A stretch of 64,000 nt of DNA from Lysobacterales bacterium (GTDB taxonomy: Bacteria; Pseudomonadota; Gammaproteobacteria; Xanthomonadales; Xanthomonadaceae), in NCBI GenBank assembly GCA_016718605.1, contig JADKCY010000011.1:62001-126000 (forward strand), written 5' to 3'. Position numbers and translations under genes: made by a program. Within the stretch, counting starts at the first letter, position 1. Every line of letters begins with the position of its first letter. A model generated the notes under the pieces. It did not search any database and was not told the DNA's origin. It was given only the letters and a program-made list of their open reading frames with translations. This document shows positions 1-8,792 of this stretch, piece after piece.

Positions 1-430
1 ACCACACCTGCGCCCTTCTCAGCGGTGGCGAAGTGCGGTGCTGGGGTAGTGGCGACTTCGGCCAACTGGGCGACGGCAGCGCCACGCAGCGCCTTACGCC
101 GGTGGCGGTCAGCGGGCTGAGCGGGGTGACGGAGATCGCGGCGGGTTATTACCACACCTGCGCCCTTCTCAGCGGTGGCGAAGTGCGGTGCTGGGGTAGT
201 GGCGGCTTCGGCCAACTGGGCGACGGCAGCGCCACGCTACGCCTCACGCCGGTGGGGGTCAGCGGGCTGGGCGGGGTGACCGCGATTGCGGCAGGCGGCG
301 AGCACACCTGCGCCATGCTGAGCGGCGGCGAGGTGCGCTGCTGGGGGTATAACGGCAGGGGCCAACTCGGCGATGGGACGGCTACCTTCCGCCCCTTCCC
401 AGCCCCCGTGCTGATCGACGTAGGTCTGTT
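1..430. repeat. Tandem 150-bp coding repeats (RCC1-type, 50 aa period)
   Basis: The same stretch, starting with accacacctgcgcccttctc, occurs at position 1 and again at 151. A more diverged copy begins near 300. The first two copies are identical over at least the first 50 bases. The period of 150 bp equals one 50-residue RCC1-like blade, so this is a protein repeat expanded at DNA level. Confidence 0.85.
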
Positions 431-455
431 TTCCAACGGCTTTGAAGCGCCGTAG
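3..455 (+). CDS. RCC1-repeat protein, C-terminal part (5' end outside window)
   Basis: The reading frame is open from the window edge and ends at 455. It contains three blades of about 50 residues, each with the core HTCALLSGGEVRCWG, a Gly-rich turn, GQLGDG and an LTPV-V-GL strand. These are hallmarks of RCC1/alpha-tubulin-suppressor beta-propeller repeats. The last residues, LFSNGFEAP, resemble the short aromatic-Gly-Phe-Glu tails seen at the C-termini of many exported proteins in Xanthomonadales; that resemblance is from memory. The protein is probably extracellular or surface-exposed, with no enzymatic role visible. The start and any signal peptide lie before the window. High identity between blades at DNA level suggests recent duplication or gene conversion. 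Confidence 0.8.
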   Translation, partial: HTCALLSGGEVRCWGSGDFGQLGDGSATQRLTPVAVSGLSGVTEIAAGYYHTCALLSGGEVRCWGSGGFGQLGDGSATLRLTPVGVSGLGGVTAIAAGGEHTCAMLSGGEVRCWGYNGRGQLGDGTATFRPFPAPVLIDVGLFSNGFEAP

Positions 456-515
456 CCGATCATCTCACTGCCAAGTCCGTGAACGAAAAGGCGCGTCAGC
501 CAGTCTGGCGCGCCT

Positions 516-1376
516 TCACACCGCCTGACACCAGCGCTCTGCCACCGCTGGTGAGGTTACGCAGATGGCGCGGTCGGTGGCGACGCGGACGGCGCGTTCG
601 AGGAGTTGGATGTCGGCTTCGTGTTGGCGGGCGACGTGCGGGTCTTCGAAGAAGATCACGCGTTGGCAGCGGTCTTCGAGGATGAGTTCGGCGATCTGCG
701 CGTCGCCGCCGAGTGGCCCCGACAGGTAGCGGTCGACCCAGCGGCGATCTTGCGGCCAGCCTCGGCTCCAGGCGAGTTCGTTGAGGCGTCCGCCGGTGGT
801 GCCCGTGCCGATGCGACGGGCAAATCGCGACAGCAGATCGAAATGCCGCGCGGCGAAGTCGAGCATGGTGTCTTTGCGGGCATCGTGGGCGATCAGCGCG
901 ACGCACTGCTGTTCCAAATCGAACCAGCGTGCGGCCTGTGGATCGGCGGCCAGGCCCGCCAGACGGCGTTCCACTTCGATCCACTCGATGGCACCCGCGA
1001 CGGTCGAGACGAAGGGTTTGTCGTGGGTGACGCATTGCCGTTTCAGCGCCAAGGCTTCGGGATAGATCGACGAGGCATCGACCGGGTCCATCAGGTAGAT
1101 CGCGCCATCCAGCGCCGGGCCGCATTCGGTGCCGCCAGCGATGCCGGAGACCAGTTTCATCAGGCCGCCATCACGTCCCATCGGGTAGCGCAGCAGACCG
1201 GTATGCCCATCCAGCAAGCCTTGCTGTTGGATGGCATCGAAGGTGCGACCGACCGCATGCAGGCCGAGTTGCAGTTCGCGGATGCCGCGTTCCGAGGCGC
1301 GCAGCCAGCGGAACAGGGCGGCCTGATGACCTTCGTGATGTCGCCGATTGGCCGCGAGTCCAAAGCGCAGGCTCAT
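516..1376 (-). CDS. Tandem methylglyoxal-synthase-like domain protein
   Basis: The 286-residue protein has two MGS-like halves. The C-terminal half (about 155-286) aligns with methylglyoxal synthase: LIAHD at 161-165, GTTGG at 192-196, SGPLGGD ending at D225, FFEDP near 242-246 and QHEAD at 251-255. The catalytic Asp and His positions of MgsA are therefore kept. The N-terminal half (about 4-132) follows the same plan (YPMGRDGG at 64-71, LMDP at 95-98, TVAGAIEW near 125-132) but lacks the catalytic His. MgsA normally is one domain of about 150 residues converting dihydroxyacetone phosphate to methylglyoxal, so activity here is plausible but unproven. The ATG at 1376 overlaps the stop of the upstream amidase gene as ATGA, which sets this start and implies coupled translation. 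Confidence 0.7.
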   Translation of the reverse strand: MSLRFGLAANRRHHEGHQAALFRWLRASERGIRELQLGLHAVGRTFDAIQQQGLLDGHTGLLRYPMGRDGGLMKLVSGIAGGTECGPALDGAIYLMDPVDASSIYPEALALKRQCVTHDKPFVSTVAGAIEWIEVERRLAGLAADPQAARWFDLEQQCVALIAHDARKDTMLDFAARHFDLLSRFARRIGTGTTGGRLNELAWSRGWPQDRRWVDRYLSGPLGGDAQIAELILEDRCQRVIFFEDPHVARQHEADIQLLERAVRVATDRAICVTSPAVAERWCQAV

Positions 1377-1960
1377 GGCGTCGTTCCCGTGGGATTGGAT
1401 GTATCGGGCGCCAAGCGCTGCAGTGCGCTGCGTTCGAGGACCGGCGTCCATGGAAACAGCGGACCGGGGTCGCGTTTGCGATAGACCGGATGATCGGGTC
1501 GGTCGCTGGCGGGCACTTGCGTGGTGTCGAGATCTTCGTGGCCTGCAATGTGCGTCAGCGTCGGCACTTCGCGTTGCAGGTGGTCAAGCACCTCGATCAA
1601 GGCGTCGATTTGCACTTCGGGGTAGGACTCGGTCAGGGTCTGGCGTTCGCTATGCAGCCAGTCGGGCCAACGCCCGGTGTTGACCAGTTCGATCCCAATC
1701 GAGCGCGGGTTGTAGCCGCGCGTGTGGTGGGCGATGCGCTCCAGCGGGACGAAAACACTGACTTCGCCATCGCGGTCGATGTAGATATGGCCACTGTTGC
1801 CAGTGCCCGAGGCATACAGAACCTGCTCGCCGGTCTGGCGTGCGGCGGCGAGATCCGGCAGTTCGGTGCAATGGATGACCACCAGATCGACCTGCTGCAG
1901 ACTGCGCTGCTCCAGATATTCGACATAGGGGAGAGGCCATTCGACGTAGGGCAGATCCAT
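1373..1960 (-). CDS. N-acetylmuramoyl-L-alanine amidase, Amidase_2/AmpD-like
   Basis: About 195 residues with the Amidase_2/PGRP fold signatures: VVIHCTE with the first zinc-ligand His, AHHTRGYNPRSIGIELVNTG, an AGHEDLD segment, and RKRDPGPLFPW near the C-terminus, typical of AmpD-type zinc amidases that cut the muramoyl-alanine bond. No signal peptide is obvious from the chosen start, so a cytosolic recycling role is likely. The start at 1960 (MDLPYVEW) leaves 67 bp to the divergent hydrolase gene; an in-frame ATG at 1990 is an alternative. The gene is followed through an ATGA overlap by the MGS-like gene, an unexpected pairing of wall recycling with methylglyoxal-type chemistry. Confidence 0.8.
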   Translation of the reverse strand: MDLPYVEWPLPYVEYLEQRSLQQVDLVVIHCTELPDLAAARQTGEQVLYASGTGNSGHIYIDRDGEVSVFVPLERIAHHTRGYNPRSIGIELVNTGRWPDWLHSERQTLTESYPEVQIDALIEVLDHLQREVPTLTHIAGHEDLDTTQVPASDRPDHPVYRKRDPGPLFPWTPVLERSALQRLAPDTSNPTGTTP

Positions 1961-2027
1961 CGCGGCAAACCGGGCTGAACGGGCCTGCATGCTACCATTC
2001 GCGCCCTTTTCGAGAGCCTTGCAGCCC

Positions 2028-2549
2028 ATGCCTTTGCGCGGTCACGTCATTCTGTCGCATGGCCTGGAAAGTGGTCCGCAGGCGACCAAGGTTGCCGCCC
2101 TGGCCGCCATGGCCGAGTCTTTGGGTTGGACCACTGAACGACCCGATTACCTGGATCTGGATCGCGAGCGAAACCCCGCACGCATTGCAGATCGTCTGGC
2201 TCGCCTGCTCGACCGGTGTCGTGCCTGTTCCGTGCCCTTGGTGTTGGGTGGGTCCAGCATGGGCGCATTCATTTCTGCGCTAGCCTCGCTGCAGGTGCCC
2301 GTGCGCGGCCTGTTTCTGATGGCACCGCCGGTGCGCATTCGCGGTTTTGACGCCGGGCTGGATGCGGCGCGTGTGCCGACCACGATCCTGCACGGCTGGG
2401 ACGATGAGTTGATTCCCGCCAATGAGGTCGTCGACTGGGCGCAGCCACGCCGTGATCATCTGGTGCTGGTCAACGATACGCATCGACTGGCGGCACACGT
2501 CGAGATGGGGGCCGCGCTGTTCGGTCGATTTCTGCAGGATCTGACATGA
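2028..2549 (+). CDS. YqiA-like alpha/beta-hydrolase
   Basis: A 173-residue alpha/beta-hydrolase. It begins with HVILSHGLESGP, an oxyanion-hole-type HG segment, has the nucleophile elbow GGSSMGAF near residues 74-81, an acidic residue in LHGWDDELIP near 125-134 and the final His in DTHRL near 150. This compact layout matches YqiA-type small esterases; the substrate is unknown. The ATG at 2028 was chosen because the hydrolase fold starts immediately after it. The gene ends in an ATGA overlap with rlmKL, so the two are almost certainly co-transcribed. Confidence 0.75.
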   Translation: MPLRGHVILSHGLESGPQATKVAALAAMAESLGWTTERPDYLDLDRERNPARIADRLARLLDRCRACSVPLVLGGSSMGAFISALASLQVPVRGLFLMAPPVRIRGFDAGLDAARVPTTILHGWDDELIPANEVVDWAQPRRDHLVLVNDTHRLAAHVEMGAALFGRFLQDLT

Positions 2550-4708
2550 CTGTCTCGGTGCAAGCGTTCTTCGCCACCTGTCCCAAGGGACTGGAATATC
2601 TGCTGGTGGATGAGCTGACTGCGCTTGGTGCGCAGGACGTGCACGAAGCCTTGGCGGGTGTGCATTTTTCTGGCGAGATGGCGACGGCTTATCGCGCCTG
2701 TCTGTGGTCGCGATTGGCCAGCCGCATCCTGATGCCGCTGGCCGAATTCGATGCCGCTGATGGCGATGCCCTCTATTCCGGCGCGCGTGCTGTGGATTGG
2801 TCGGCGCATCTCGCGGTGGCTGGCACCTTGGCCGTCGATGCCGCCTTGAATCAGTCCAAGCTGACCCATTCGCGCTATGTCGAACAGCGCGTCAAGGATG
2901 CTGTGGTGGATGCGCTGCGTGATGCCGACGGTTTGCGTCCTAGCGTGGATACCGAGCGGCCCGATATTCGCCTCAATGTGTATCTGCGGCGCGACAAGGC
3001 CGTGCTGTCGCTGGATTTGTCGGGCGAAGCCTTGCATCGACGCGGCTGGCGCATCGCGCAGGGCGCGGCACCGATGAAGGAAAATCTCGCCTGCGCCGTG
3101 TTGCTGCGCGCAGGCTGGCCCGAGGTCCATGCCCAAGGCGGTGCGCTGATCGATCCGATGTGCGGTTCGGGCACACTGCTGATCGAAGCCGCGCGCATGG
3201 CCGCCGATGTCGCGCCCGGACTGGACCGCGAGTATTTCGGCCTGTTCGGCTGGAAGCAGTTCGATGCCGTGCTGTGGCAAGGCTTGATGGACGAAGCCCG
3301 CGAACGCGCCGCGCGCGGGCGTGCGGCCTTGCAGCCGGTGTTTTTTGGTCGCGATGCAGATCGTGTCGCCATCACCTTGGCGCGCGACAACGCCATGGTC
3401 GCTGGGGTTTCTGCGTGCATCGATTGGCAAGTCGCCGATATTCGCGATCTGCAGGTGCCCAAGGGCGTGACGACGGGCTTGGTCGTCAGCAATCCACCGT
3501 ATGACGAGCGTTTGGCCGCCGATACGCGCCTTTACCGCGAACTGGGCGCCAGCCTGCGTGCGCGCTTTACGGGTTGGCGCGTGGCCTTGATCACCGTTGA
3601 GGATGCCATGGGCTTTTCCACCGGCCTGCGATTGGAAAAGCGTTACACGCTCTACAACGGCGCCATCCAATGCCAATTGATGCGTTTCTTGCCGGTGCCG
3701 GAAAAGGCTGCCGAAGCGCGTGTGCTGGCACTCTCTCCCGGTGCGGAGATGGTCGCCAATCGGCTGCGCAAGAATCTGCGCAAGTTGAAAAACTGGCGCA
3801 GCCGCGAGCAGGTGAGTTGCTTCCGCGCCTACGACGCGGATTTGCCCGAATACTCAGCCGCCATTGACGTCTACGACGTCATCGATGGCGAACGCCCGGA
3901 GGATCGCGGCCTGTGGCTGCACGTCCAGGAGTATCAGGCGCCCAAGACCATTCCCGAAGAGGAAACCCGCCGTCGTCTGGGTGAACTGGTACAAGCCGCG
4001 ATGCAGGTCTTCGAATTGCCGCGCGATCGCGTCGCGCTGAAAACCCGAGCACCGCAGTCTCGGCAACAGCGCTATCAGAAGCAGGATTCGCGTGGCCATT
4101 GGGTGTGGGTAGACGAAGATGGCCTGCGGCTCAAACTGAATCTGTTTGATTACCTCGACACCGGCCTGTTTCTGGATCACCGGCCAATTCGTCGCGCGCT
4201 GCGGCAGCAGGCCAAGGGCGCACGCGTTCTCAATCTGTTCGCCTATACCGGCGTGGCCAGTGTGCAGATGGCTGCGGGTGGTGCGCGGCAAACGACGACT
4301 GTCGATCTGTCGGCCACGTATCTCGAATGGGCGGCCGGCAACCTCGCCGCCAATGGCTTCAGTGGTCAATCGCATCGACTGATCCAGGCCGACACGCTGC
4401 GCTATCTGGCCGCAGAAACACAGCGCTTCGAGCTGATCTTTTGCGACCCGCCGACGTTCTCCAATTCCGCCAAAGCCGATGACTTCGATGTCCAGCGTCA
4501 CCACGGCGAGTTGATCCGCGCCTGCATGCGGCGGCTCACCCCCGACGGCCTTCTGGTGTTCTCCAACAATTTCCGCCGCTTCAAACTCGACGCCGACATC
4601 GACGAAGACTTCGAAGTGCGTGAATGGCCGACACAGGCCTCGATCCCGGTCGATTTTGAACGCGATCCGAAAATCCATCGCGTGTTCGATATCCGCCACC
4701 GCGCCTGA
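2546..4708 (+). CDS. rlmL: 23S rRNA methyltransferase RlmKL (m2G2445/m7G2069)
   Basis: A 720-residue fusion matching the two-enzyme RlmKL of gammaproteobacteria. The N-terminal third holds the THUMP region and the N2-guanine methyltransferase, with DPMCGSGTLLIEAA near residue 204 and the catalytic NPPY near 316. The C-terminal part is the N7-guanine methyltransferase, with LNLFAYTGVASV near 562 and CDPPTFSNS near 633. Both modify domain V/IV regions of 23S rRNA in the cytoplasm using S-adenosylmethionine. The start overlaps the previous stop (ATGA). Length and motif order are normal; nothing is truncated. Confidence 0.95.
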   Translation: MTVSVQAFFATCPKGLEYLLVDELTALGAQDVHEALAGVHFSGEMATAYRACLWSRLASRILMPLAEFDAADGDALYSGARAVDWSAHLAVAGTLAVDAALNQSKLTHSRYVEQRVKDAVVDALRDADGLRPSVDTERPDIRLNVYLRRDKAVLSLDLSGEALHRRGWRIAQGAAPMKENLACAVLLRAGWPEVHAQGGALIDPMCGSGTLLIEAARMAADVAPGLDREYFGLFGWKQFDAVLWQGLMDEARERAARGRAALQPVFFGRDADRVAITLARDNAMVAGVSACIDWQVADIRDLQVPKGVTTGLVVSNPPYDERLAADTRLYRELGASLRARFTGWRVALITVEDAMGFSTGLRLEKRYTLYNGAIQCQLMRFLPVPEKAAEARVLALSPGAEMVANRLRKNLRKLKNWRSREQVSCFRAYDADLPEYSAAIDVYDVIDGERPEDRGLWLHVQEYQAPKTIPEEETRRRLGELVQAAMQVFELPRDRVALKTRAPQSRQQRYQKQDSRGHWVWVDEDGLRLKLNLFDYLDTGLFLDHRPIRRALRQQAKGARVLNLFAYTGVASVQMAAGGARQTTTVDLSATYLEWAAGNLAANGFSGQSHRLIQADTLRYLAAETQRFELIFCDPPTFSNSAKADDFDVQRHHGELIRACMRRLTPDGLLVFSNNFRRFKLDADIDEDFEVREWPTQASIPVDFERDPKIHRVFDIRHRA

Positions 4709-4711
4709 GCT

Positions 4712-4987
4712 ATGCCAGAGGCCGGCCTGCTATACGAGCGTGATCGGATGTGGCTGTGTGTCGGCGACCCGGCCGCACTGGCGGCCGACGACACGCGCTT
4801 TCCCGCGTTGATGACCACACTGGGCCCGTGGTCGGTGCAGGCGCTACTCGACTTCCTTGTCGATGAACACCCAGACCTCGATCCGTCTCCGCTGCGGCAG
4901 TGGTCAGGACTGCTCGCCTCGGGCCGAGACTGCGTTCGGCTGCGCTTTGGCGGCGCCGCTATGCAGGGCACTCACTCCGGGTCGTAA
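4712..4987 (+). CDS. Small hypothetical protein downstream of rlmKL
   Basis: A 91-residue frame starting three bases after the rlmKL stop and ending inside the last codons of the convergent metH gene (16-bp tail overlap). The sequence is mixed and protein-like (LYERDRMWLCVGDP, LGPWSVQALLDFLVDEHPDLD) with no signal peptide or membrane segment. I do not recognise a family. Tight spacing after rlmKL argues for a real, co-translated gene; absence of a recognisable domain keeps confidence moderate. Confidence 0.5.
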   Translation: MPEAGLLYERDRMWLCVGDPAALAADDTRFPALMTTLGPWSVQALLDFLVDEHPDLDPSPLRQWSGLLASGRDCVRLRFGGAAMQGTHSGS

Positions 4988-7668
4988 TCCAGCACCGTTG
5001 CCAGCCAGCGTTCAGCCTCCTGGCGTGCGATGCCGCGACGCTTGGCGTAGTCCTCGACTTGCTCTTGGCTAACCCGGCCCAGCACGAAGTATTGGCTGCG
5101 CGGGTGGCTGAAATAGAGGCCGCTGACCGACGCAGCCGGGGTCATGGCGAGGCTTTCGGTGAGCTGCATGCCGCAACGGTTCGGTGCGTCGAGCAGATCG
5201 AAAAGGCTGCGCTTGGTGCTGTGATCGGGGCAGGCGGGATAGCCGGGTGCGGGTCGGATACCTTGGTACTGCTCGCGGATCATGGCCTCGCTATCGAGCG
5301 ACTCGGTTTGCGCATAGCCCCATAGCTCGCGGCGCACTTTGGCATGCAAGTATTCCGCGAAGGCTTCGGCCAGGCGGTCCGCCAGCGCCTTCAGCAGAAT
5401 TGCGCGGTAGTCGTCGTGCGCGGCTTCGAAGGCTCTGGCGCGTGCCTCGCAGCCGTGACCGGTGGTGACGGCAAAGGCACCGATCCAGTCCGCACGGCCA
5501 CTATCTTGTGGTGCGATGAAGTCGGCAAGGCAAAAGTCCGGTCGCTCCGCCGGTTTATCCACTTGCTGACGCAGACAATGCAGGGTCGCCCGCGGGTGGT
5601 GTTCGTCGTCGAGTACAACGATGTCGTCGCCGATGCTGTGGGCGGGCCACAGACCGACGACACCACGCGCCTGCAGCCAGTCTTCATCGATGATCTGTTG
5701 CAGCATCGTTTGCGCATCAGCAAACAACTCGCGTGCCTGTGCGCCGACCACCTCGTCATGCAGGATCGCCGGGTAGCGACCCGACAATTCCCAGCTCTGG
5801 AAAAACGGCGTCCAGTCGATGTAAGGGCGCAGTTCTGTCAAGGGCAGCGTGTCGATGTGAGTGATGCCAGGACGCAGCGGCGTGGGCGGCACGTAGTTGG
5901 CCCAGTCGCCATCGAATCGCTGGCCACGCGCATGCGCCAGACTGACCAGTCGCGAAGTCTTGTCGCGGTTGGCATGGCGAGTGCGGATGTCGGCGTAATC
6001 GGCTTCGATGCTGGCGACGAACGGCGCGCGCAGGTCGGCGCTGATCAGGCTCTGCGCCACGCCGACCGCACGCGAGGCATCCTTGACCCAGACGGTGGGA
6101 GCTTTGAGATGCGGCGCGATCTTCAGCGCGGTGTGCGCACGTGAGGTCGTGGCACCGCCGATCATCAAGGGCAGCGTGAATCCTTGACGCTGCATTTCCT
6201 TGGCGACATGGCTCATTTCTTCCAACGAGGGCGTGATCAGTCCGGACAGCCCGATCAAGTCAGCGCCGGACTCGCGAGCGCGATCCAGAATGGTCTGTGC
6301 AGGCACCATCACGCCGAGATCGATCACTTCGAAGTTGTTGCAAGCCAGAACCACACCGACGATGTTCTTGCCGATGTCGTGCACATCGCCCTTCACCGTG
6401 GCCATCACGATGCGTCCGTTGCTGCGTGCGGTATCGCCGCTGGCCGCTTTCTCGGCTTCGATGTAGGGCAATAGCCAGGCGACGGCCTTTTTCATCACGC
6501 GGGCGGATTTCACCACCTGCGGCAGGAACATCTTGCCTGCACCAAACAGGTCGCCGACCACGTTCATCCCGGCCATCAGGGGGCCTTCGATGACATCCAG
6601 AGGGCGCGTGCTGAGCAGGCGTGCTTCCTCGGTATCGATGTCGATGAACTCATCCATTCCGTGAACCAGCGCGTGCTGCAAGCGCTGAGTGACAGGCAGT
6701 TCGCGCCAGCGCAGGCGTTCACTGCTATCGGCTTTTTCGCCCTTGCCACCTTTGAAGCGCGGGGCGATGTCCAGCAGGCGCTCGGTGGCGTCCGCACGCC
6801 GATTCAGCACCACATCTTCGACGCGTACGCGCAACTCGGCATCGAGGTCGTCGTAGATCGGCATGGCCCCGGCATTGACGATGCCCATGTCCATGCCCGC
6901 CTGAATGGCGTGATACAGGAACACGGCGTGGATGGCTTCGCGCACCGGGGTGTTGCCACGGAACGAGAAACTGACGTTGCTGACGCCGCCGGAGACGTGA
7001 CAGTGCGGCAAGGTCTGCTTGATGATGCGCGTGGCTTCGATGAAGTCCAGGGCGTAGCGATTGTGTTCGTCGATGCCGGTGGCAATCGCGAAGATGTTGG
7101 GGTCGAAAATGATGTCTTCGGGTGCGAAGTCGAGTCGCTCGCGCAACAGGCGATAGGCGCGCGTGCAGATCGCGACCTTACGTTCGCAGGTATCGGCCTG
7201 ACCTTGCTCGTCGAACGCCATCACGACGGCAGCCGCGCCATAACGCTGCACCAGGCGGGCCTGATGCAGAAAGGCGGCCTCGCCTTCCTTCATCGAAATC
7301 GAGTTGACGATGCCTTTGCCCTGCACACATTTCAGGCCGGCTTCGATCACGCTCCATTTCGAGCTGTCGACCATCACCGGAATACGCGCGATGTCGGGCT
7401 CGGCGGCGATCAGATTGAGAAAGGTCACCATGGCGTGCTCGGCATCCAGCATGCCTTCGTCCATGTTGACATCCAGCACCTGCGCGCCGTTCTCGACTTG
7501 CTGCCGGGCGACTTCGACGGCGTCGGCGTAACGCGCTTCCATGATCAACTTGCGGAATTGCGCCGAGCCGGTGACGTTGGTGCGCTCGCCGACGTTGATG
7601 AAATTGCTGGCGCGGGTGATGACCAGCGGCTCCAGACCGGAAAGACGGGTGTGGCGAAGCAGGCTCAT
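4972..7668 (-). CDS. metH: Methionine synthase, pterin/B12/activation part (split MetH)
   Basis: The 898-residue protein corresponds to MetH without its homocysteine domain. The pterin-binding region begins with NFINVGERTNVTGS near residues 20-33. The cobalamin-binding motif DVHDIGKN lies near 427-435. The SAM-dependent reactivation domain occupies the last 300 residues, with RPAPGYP near 803. It transfers methyl from methyltetrahydrofolate to cobalamin and on to homocysteine. The ATG at 7668 overlaps the stop of the upstream gene (ATGA), so the split is a clean gene boundary rather than a frameshift. The two proteins must work together as one B12-dependent methionine synthase. Confidence 0.95.
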   Translation of the reverse strand: MSLLRHTRLSGLEPLVITRASNFINVGERTNVTGSAQFRKLIMEARYADAVEVARQQVENGAQVLDVNMDEGMLDAEHAMVTFLNLIAAEPDIARIPVMVDSSKWSVIEAGLKCVQGKGIVNSISMKEGEAAFLHQARLVQRYGAAAVVMAFDEQGQADTCERKVAICTRAYRLLRERLDFAPEDIIFDPNIFAIATGIDEHNRYALDFIEATRIIKQTLPHCHVSGGVSNVSFSFRGNTPVREAIHAVFLYHAIQAGMDMGIVNAGAMPIYDDLDAELRVRVEDVVLNRRADATERLLDIAPRFKGGKGEKADSSERLRWRELPVTQRLQHALVHGMDEFIDIDTEEARLLSTRPLDVIEGPLMAGMNVVGDLFGAGKMFLPQVVKSARVMKKAVAWLLPYIEAEKAASGDTARSNGRIVMATVKGDVHDIGKNIVGVVLACNNFEVIDLGVMVPAQTILDRARESGADLIGLSGLITPSLEEMSHVAKEMQRQGFTLPLMIGGATTSRAHTALKIAPHLKAPTVWVKDASRAVGVAQSLISADLRAPFVASIEADYADIRTRHANRDKTSRLVSLAHARGQRFDGDWANYVPPTPLRPGITHIDTLPLTELRPYIDWTPFFQSWELSGRYPAILHDEVVGAQARELFADAQTMLQQIIDEDWLQARGVVGLWPAHSIGDDIVVLDDEHHPRATLHCLRQQVDKPAERPDFCLADFIAPQDSGRADWIGAFAVTTGHGCEARARAFEAAHDDYRAILLKALADRLAEAFAEYLHAKVRRELWGYAQTESLDSEAMIREQYQGIRPAPGYPACPDHSTKRSLFDLLDAPNRCGMQLTESLAMTPAASVSGLYFSHPRSQYFVLGRVSQEQVEDYAKRRGIARQEAERWLATVLDYDPE

Positions 7669-8792
7669 GCGGCGTCCTCGCTGTCCATCGGAACCGGCAC
7701 CGCACGGGGCGGTAGACCACGGACGGCGTTGGCGATGGCGGCGATGTGTTCTGGCGTGGTGCCACAACAGCCGCCGACCAGATTCAACAGACCGGCTTCG
7801 GCAAATTCGCGCAAGGTGTTGGCCATTTGCGCGGGTGTTTCGTCGTACTCGCCAAACGCATTCGGTAGACCGGCATTGGGATGCGTAGAGACATGCGTTG
7901 CCGCGACCTGGGCGAGGATGTCGATGTGCGCGCGCAGGTCTTTCGCGCCCAGAGCACAGTTCAGCCCGATGGCATGCGGACGCGCATGCGCCACTGAATA
8001 CCAGAAGGCTTCGGCGGTCTGGCCGGACAGGGTTCGCCCGGATTTGTCGGTAATGGTGCCCGACACCATCACCGGCAAGCGCCCACCGACTTTCGCAAAG
8101 GCTTCGTCGATGGCGAACAGCGCGGCTTTGGCGTTGAGTGTGTCGAACACGGTTTCCACCATCAACACGTCGGCGCCGCCCTTGATCAAGCCAAGTGCGG
8201 CCTCTTCGTAGGCAGTCGCCAACTCGCCGAACGTCACCGCGCGAAAACCGGGATTGTTGACATCGGGACTGATCGACGCCGTCCGACTGGTTGGCCCCAA
8301 CACACCGATCACGAAGCGCGGCTGGTCGGGCGTGCTGGCTTCAATTTCAGCGCAGATCTGGCGCGCCAGACGCGCGCCTTCGAGGTTGAGTTCGTAGGCG
8401 AGGTGTTGGAGCTGATAGTCGGCTTGCGACAGCGTGGTGCTGTTGAAGGTGTTGGTCTCGACGAAATCCGCACCGGCCAGCAGGTAGGCGCGATGGATGT
8501 CGGCGATGATCTTGGGCTGCGTCAAGGTGAGCAGGTCGTTGTTGCCTTTCAGGTCGCAGCCGCAGCCCTCGCCGTGTGTGTGGCCGGACGCGGTGGCGCA
8601 GGCAGGCTGAGATTGCAGGGCATCAAGACCCCGCGCGAAACGCTCACCGCGATAGTCCGCCTCGCTCAATCGGTGCCGCTGAATCATCGTGCCCATCGCA
8701 CCATCAATGATCAGGATGCGATCGCGCAAGGCGGCTTCAAGTTGAGCGGCACGCGATGGATTCAGCCATGGCAGGAGGTCGGAAAAACTCAT
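7665..8792 (-). CDS. metH: Methionine synthase, homocysteine-binding part (split MetH)
   Basis: A 375-residue homocysteine S-methyltransferase domain equal to the first domain of MetH. It opens with RILIIDGAMGTMIQRHRL and contains ETNTFNSTT, GLNCALGAKDLR (zinc Cys near 277) and GGCCGTTPEHI near 335-345 (paired zinc Cys). It binds and activates homocysteine through zinc. Both ends overlap neighbours by ATGA: the regulator gene upstream and the rest of MetH downstream. As I recall, split MetH also occurs in Xanthomonadaceae, so this is lineage-typical rather than a defect. Confidence 0.93.
   Translation of the reverse strand: MSFSDLLPWLNPSRAAQLEAALRDRILIIDGAMGTMIQRHRLSEADYRGERFARGLDALQSQPACATASGHTHGEGCGCDLKGNNDLLTLTQPKIIADIHRAYLLAGADFVETNTFNSTTLSQADYQLQHLAYELNLEGARLARQICAEIEASTPDQPRFVIGVLGPTSRTASISPDVNNPGFRAVTFGELATAYEEAALGLIKGGADVLMVETVFDTLNAKAALFAIDEAFAKVGGRLPVMVSGTITDKSGRTLSGQTAEAFWYSVAHARPHAIGLNCALGAKDLRAHIDILAQVAATHVSTHPNAGLPNAFGEYDETPAQMANTLREFAEAGLLNLVGGCCGTTPEHIAAIANAVRGLPPRAVPVPMDSEDAA

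Noticed and set aside
1..430. Repeats as a possible CRISPR or satellite
   Set aside because: Units are 150 bp, contiguous without spacers and encode RCC1 blades in frame.
2456..3676. 406-codon minus-strand frame
   Set aside because: It is antisense to rlmKL, rich in His/Gln/Arg shadow composition.
7665..7668. MetH split as a sequencing frameshift
   Set aside because: A proper ATGA stop/start overlap, and each part begins and ends at domain borders.
6661..8211. Long open frame of 516 codons on the plus strand
   Set aside because: It is fully antisense to both metH genes, its sequence has no domain, and GC-rich coding DNA commonly leaves such frames open.
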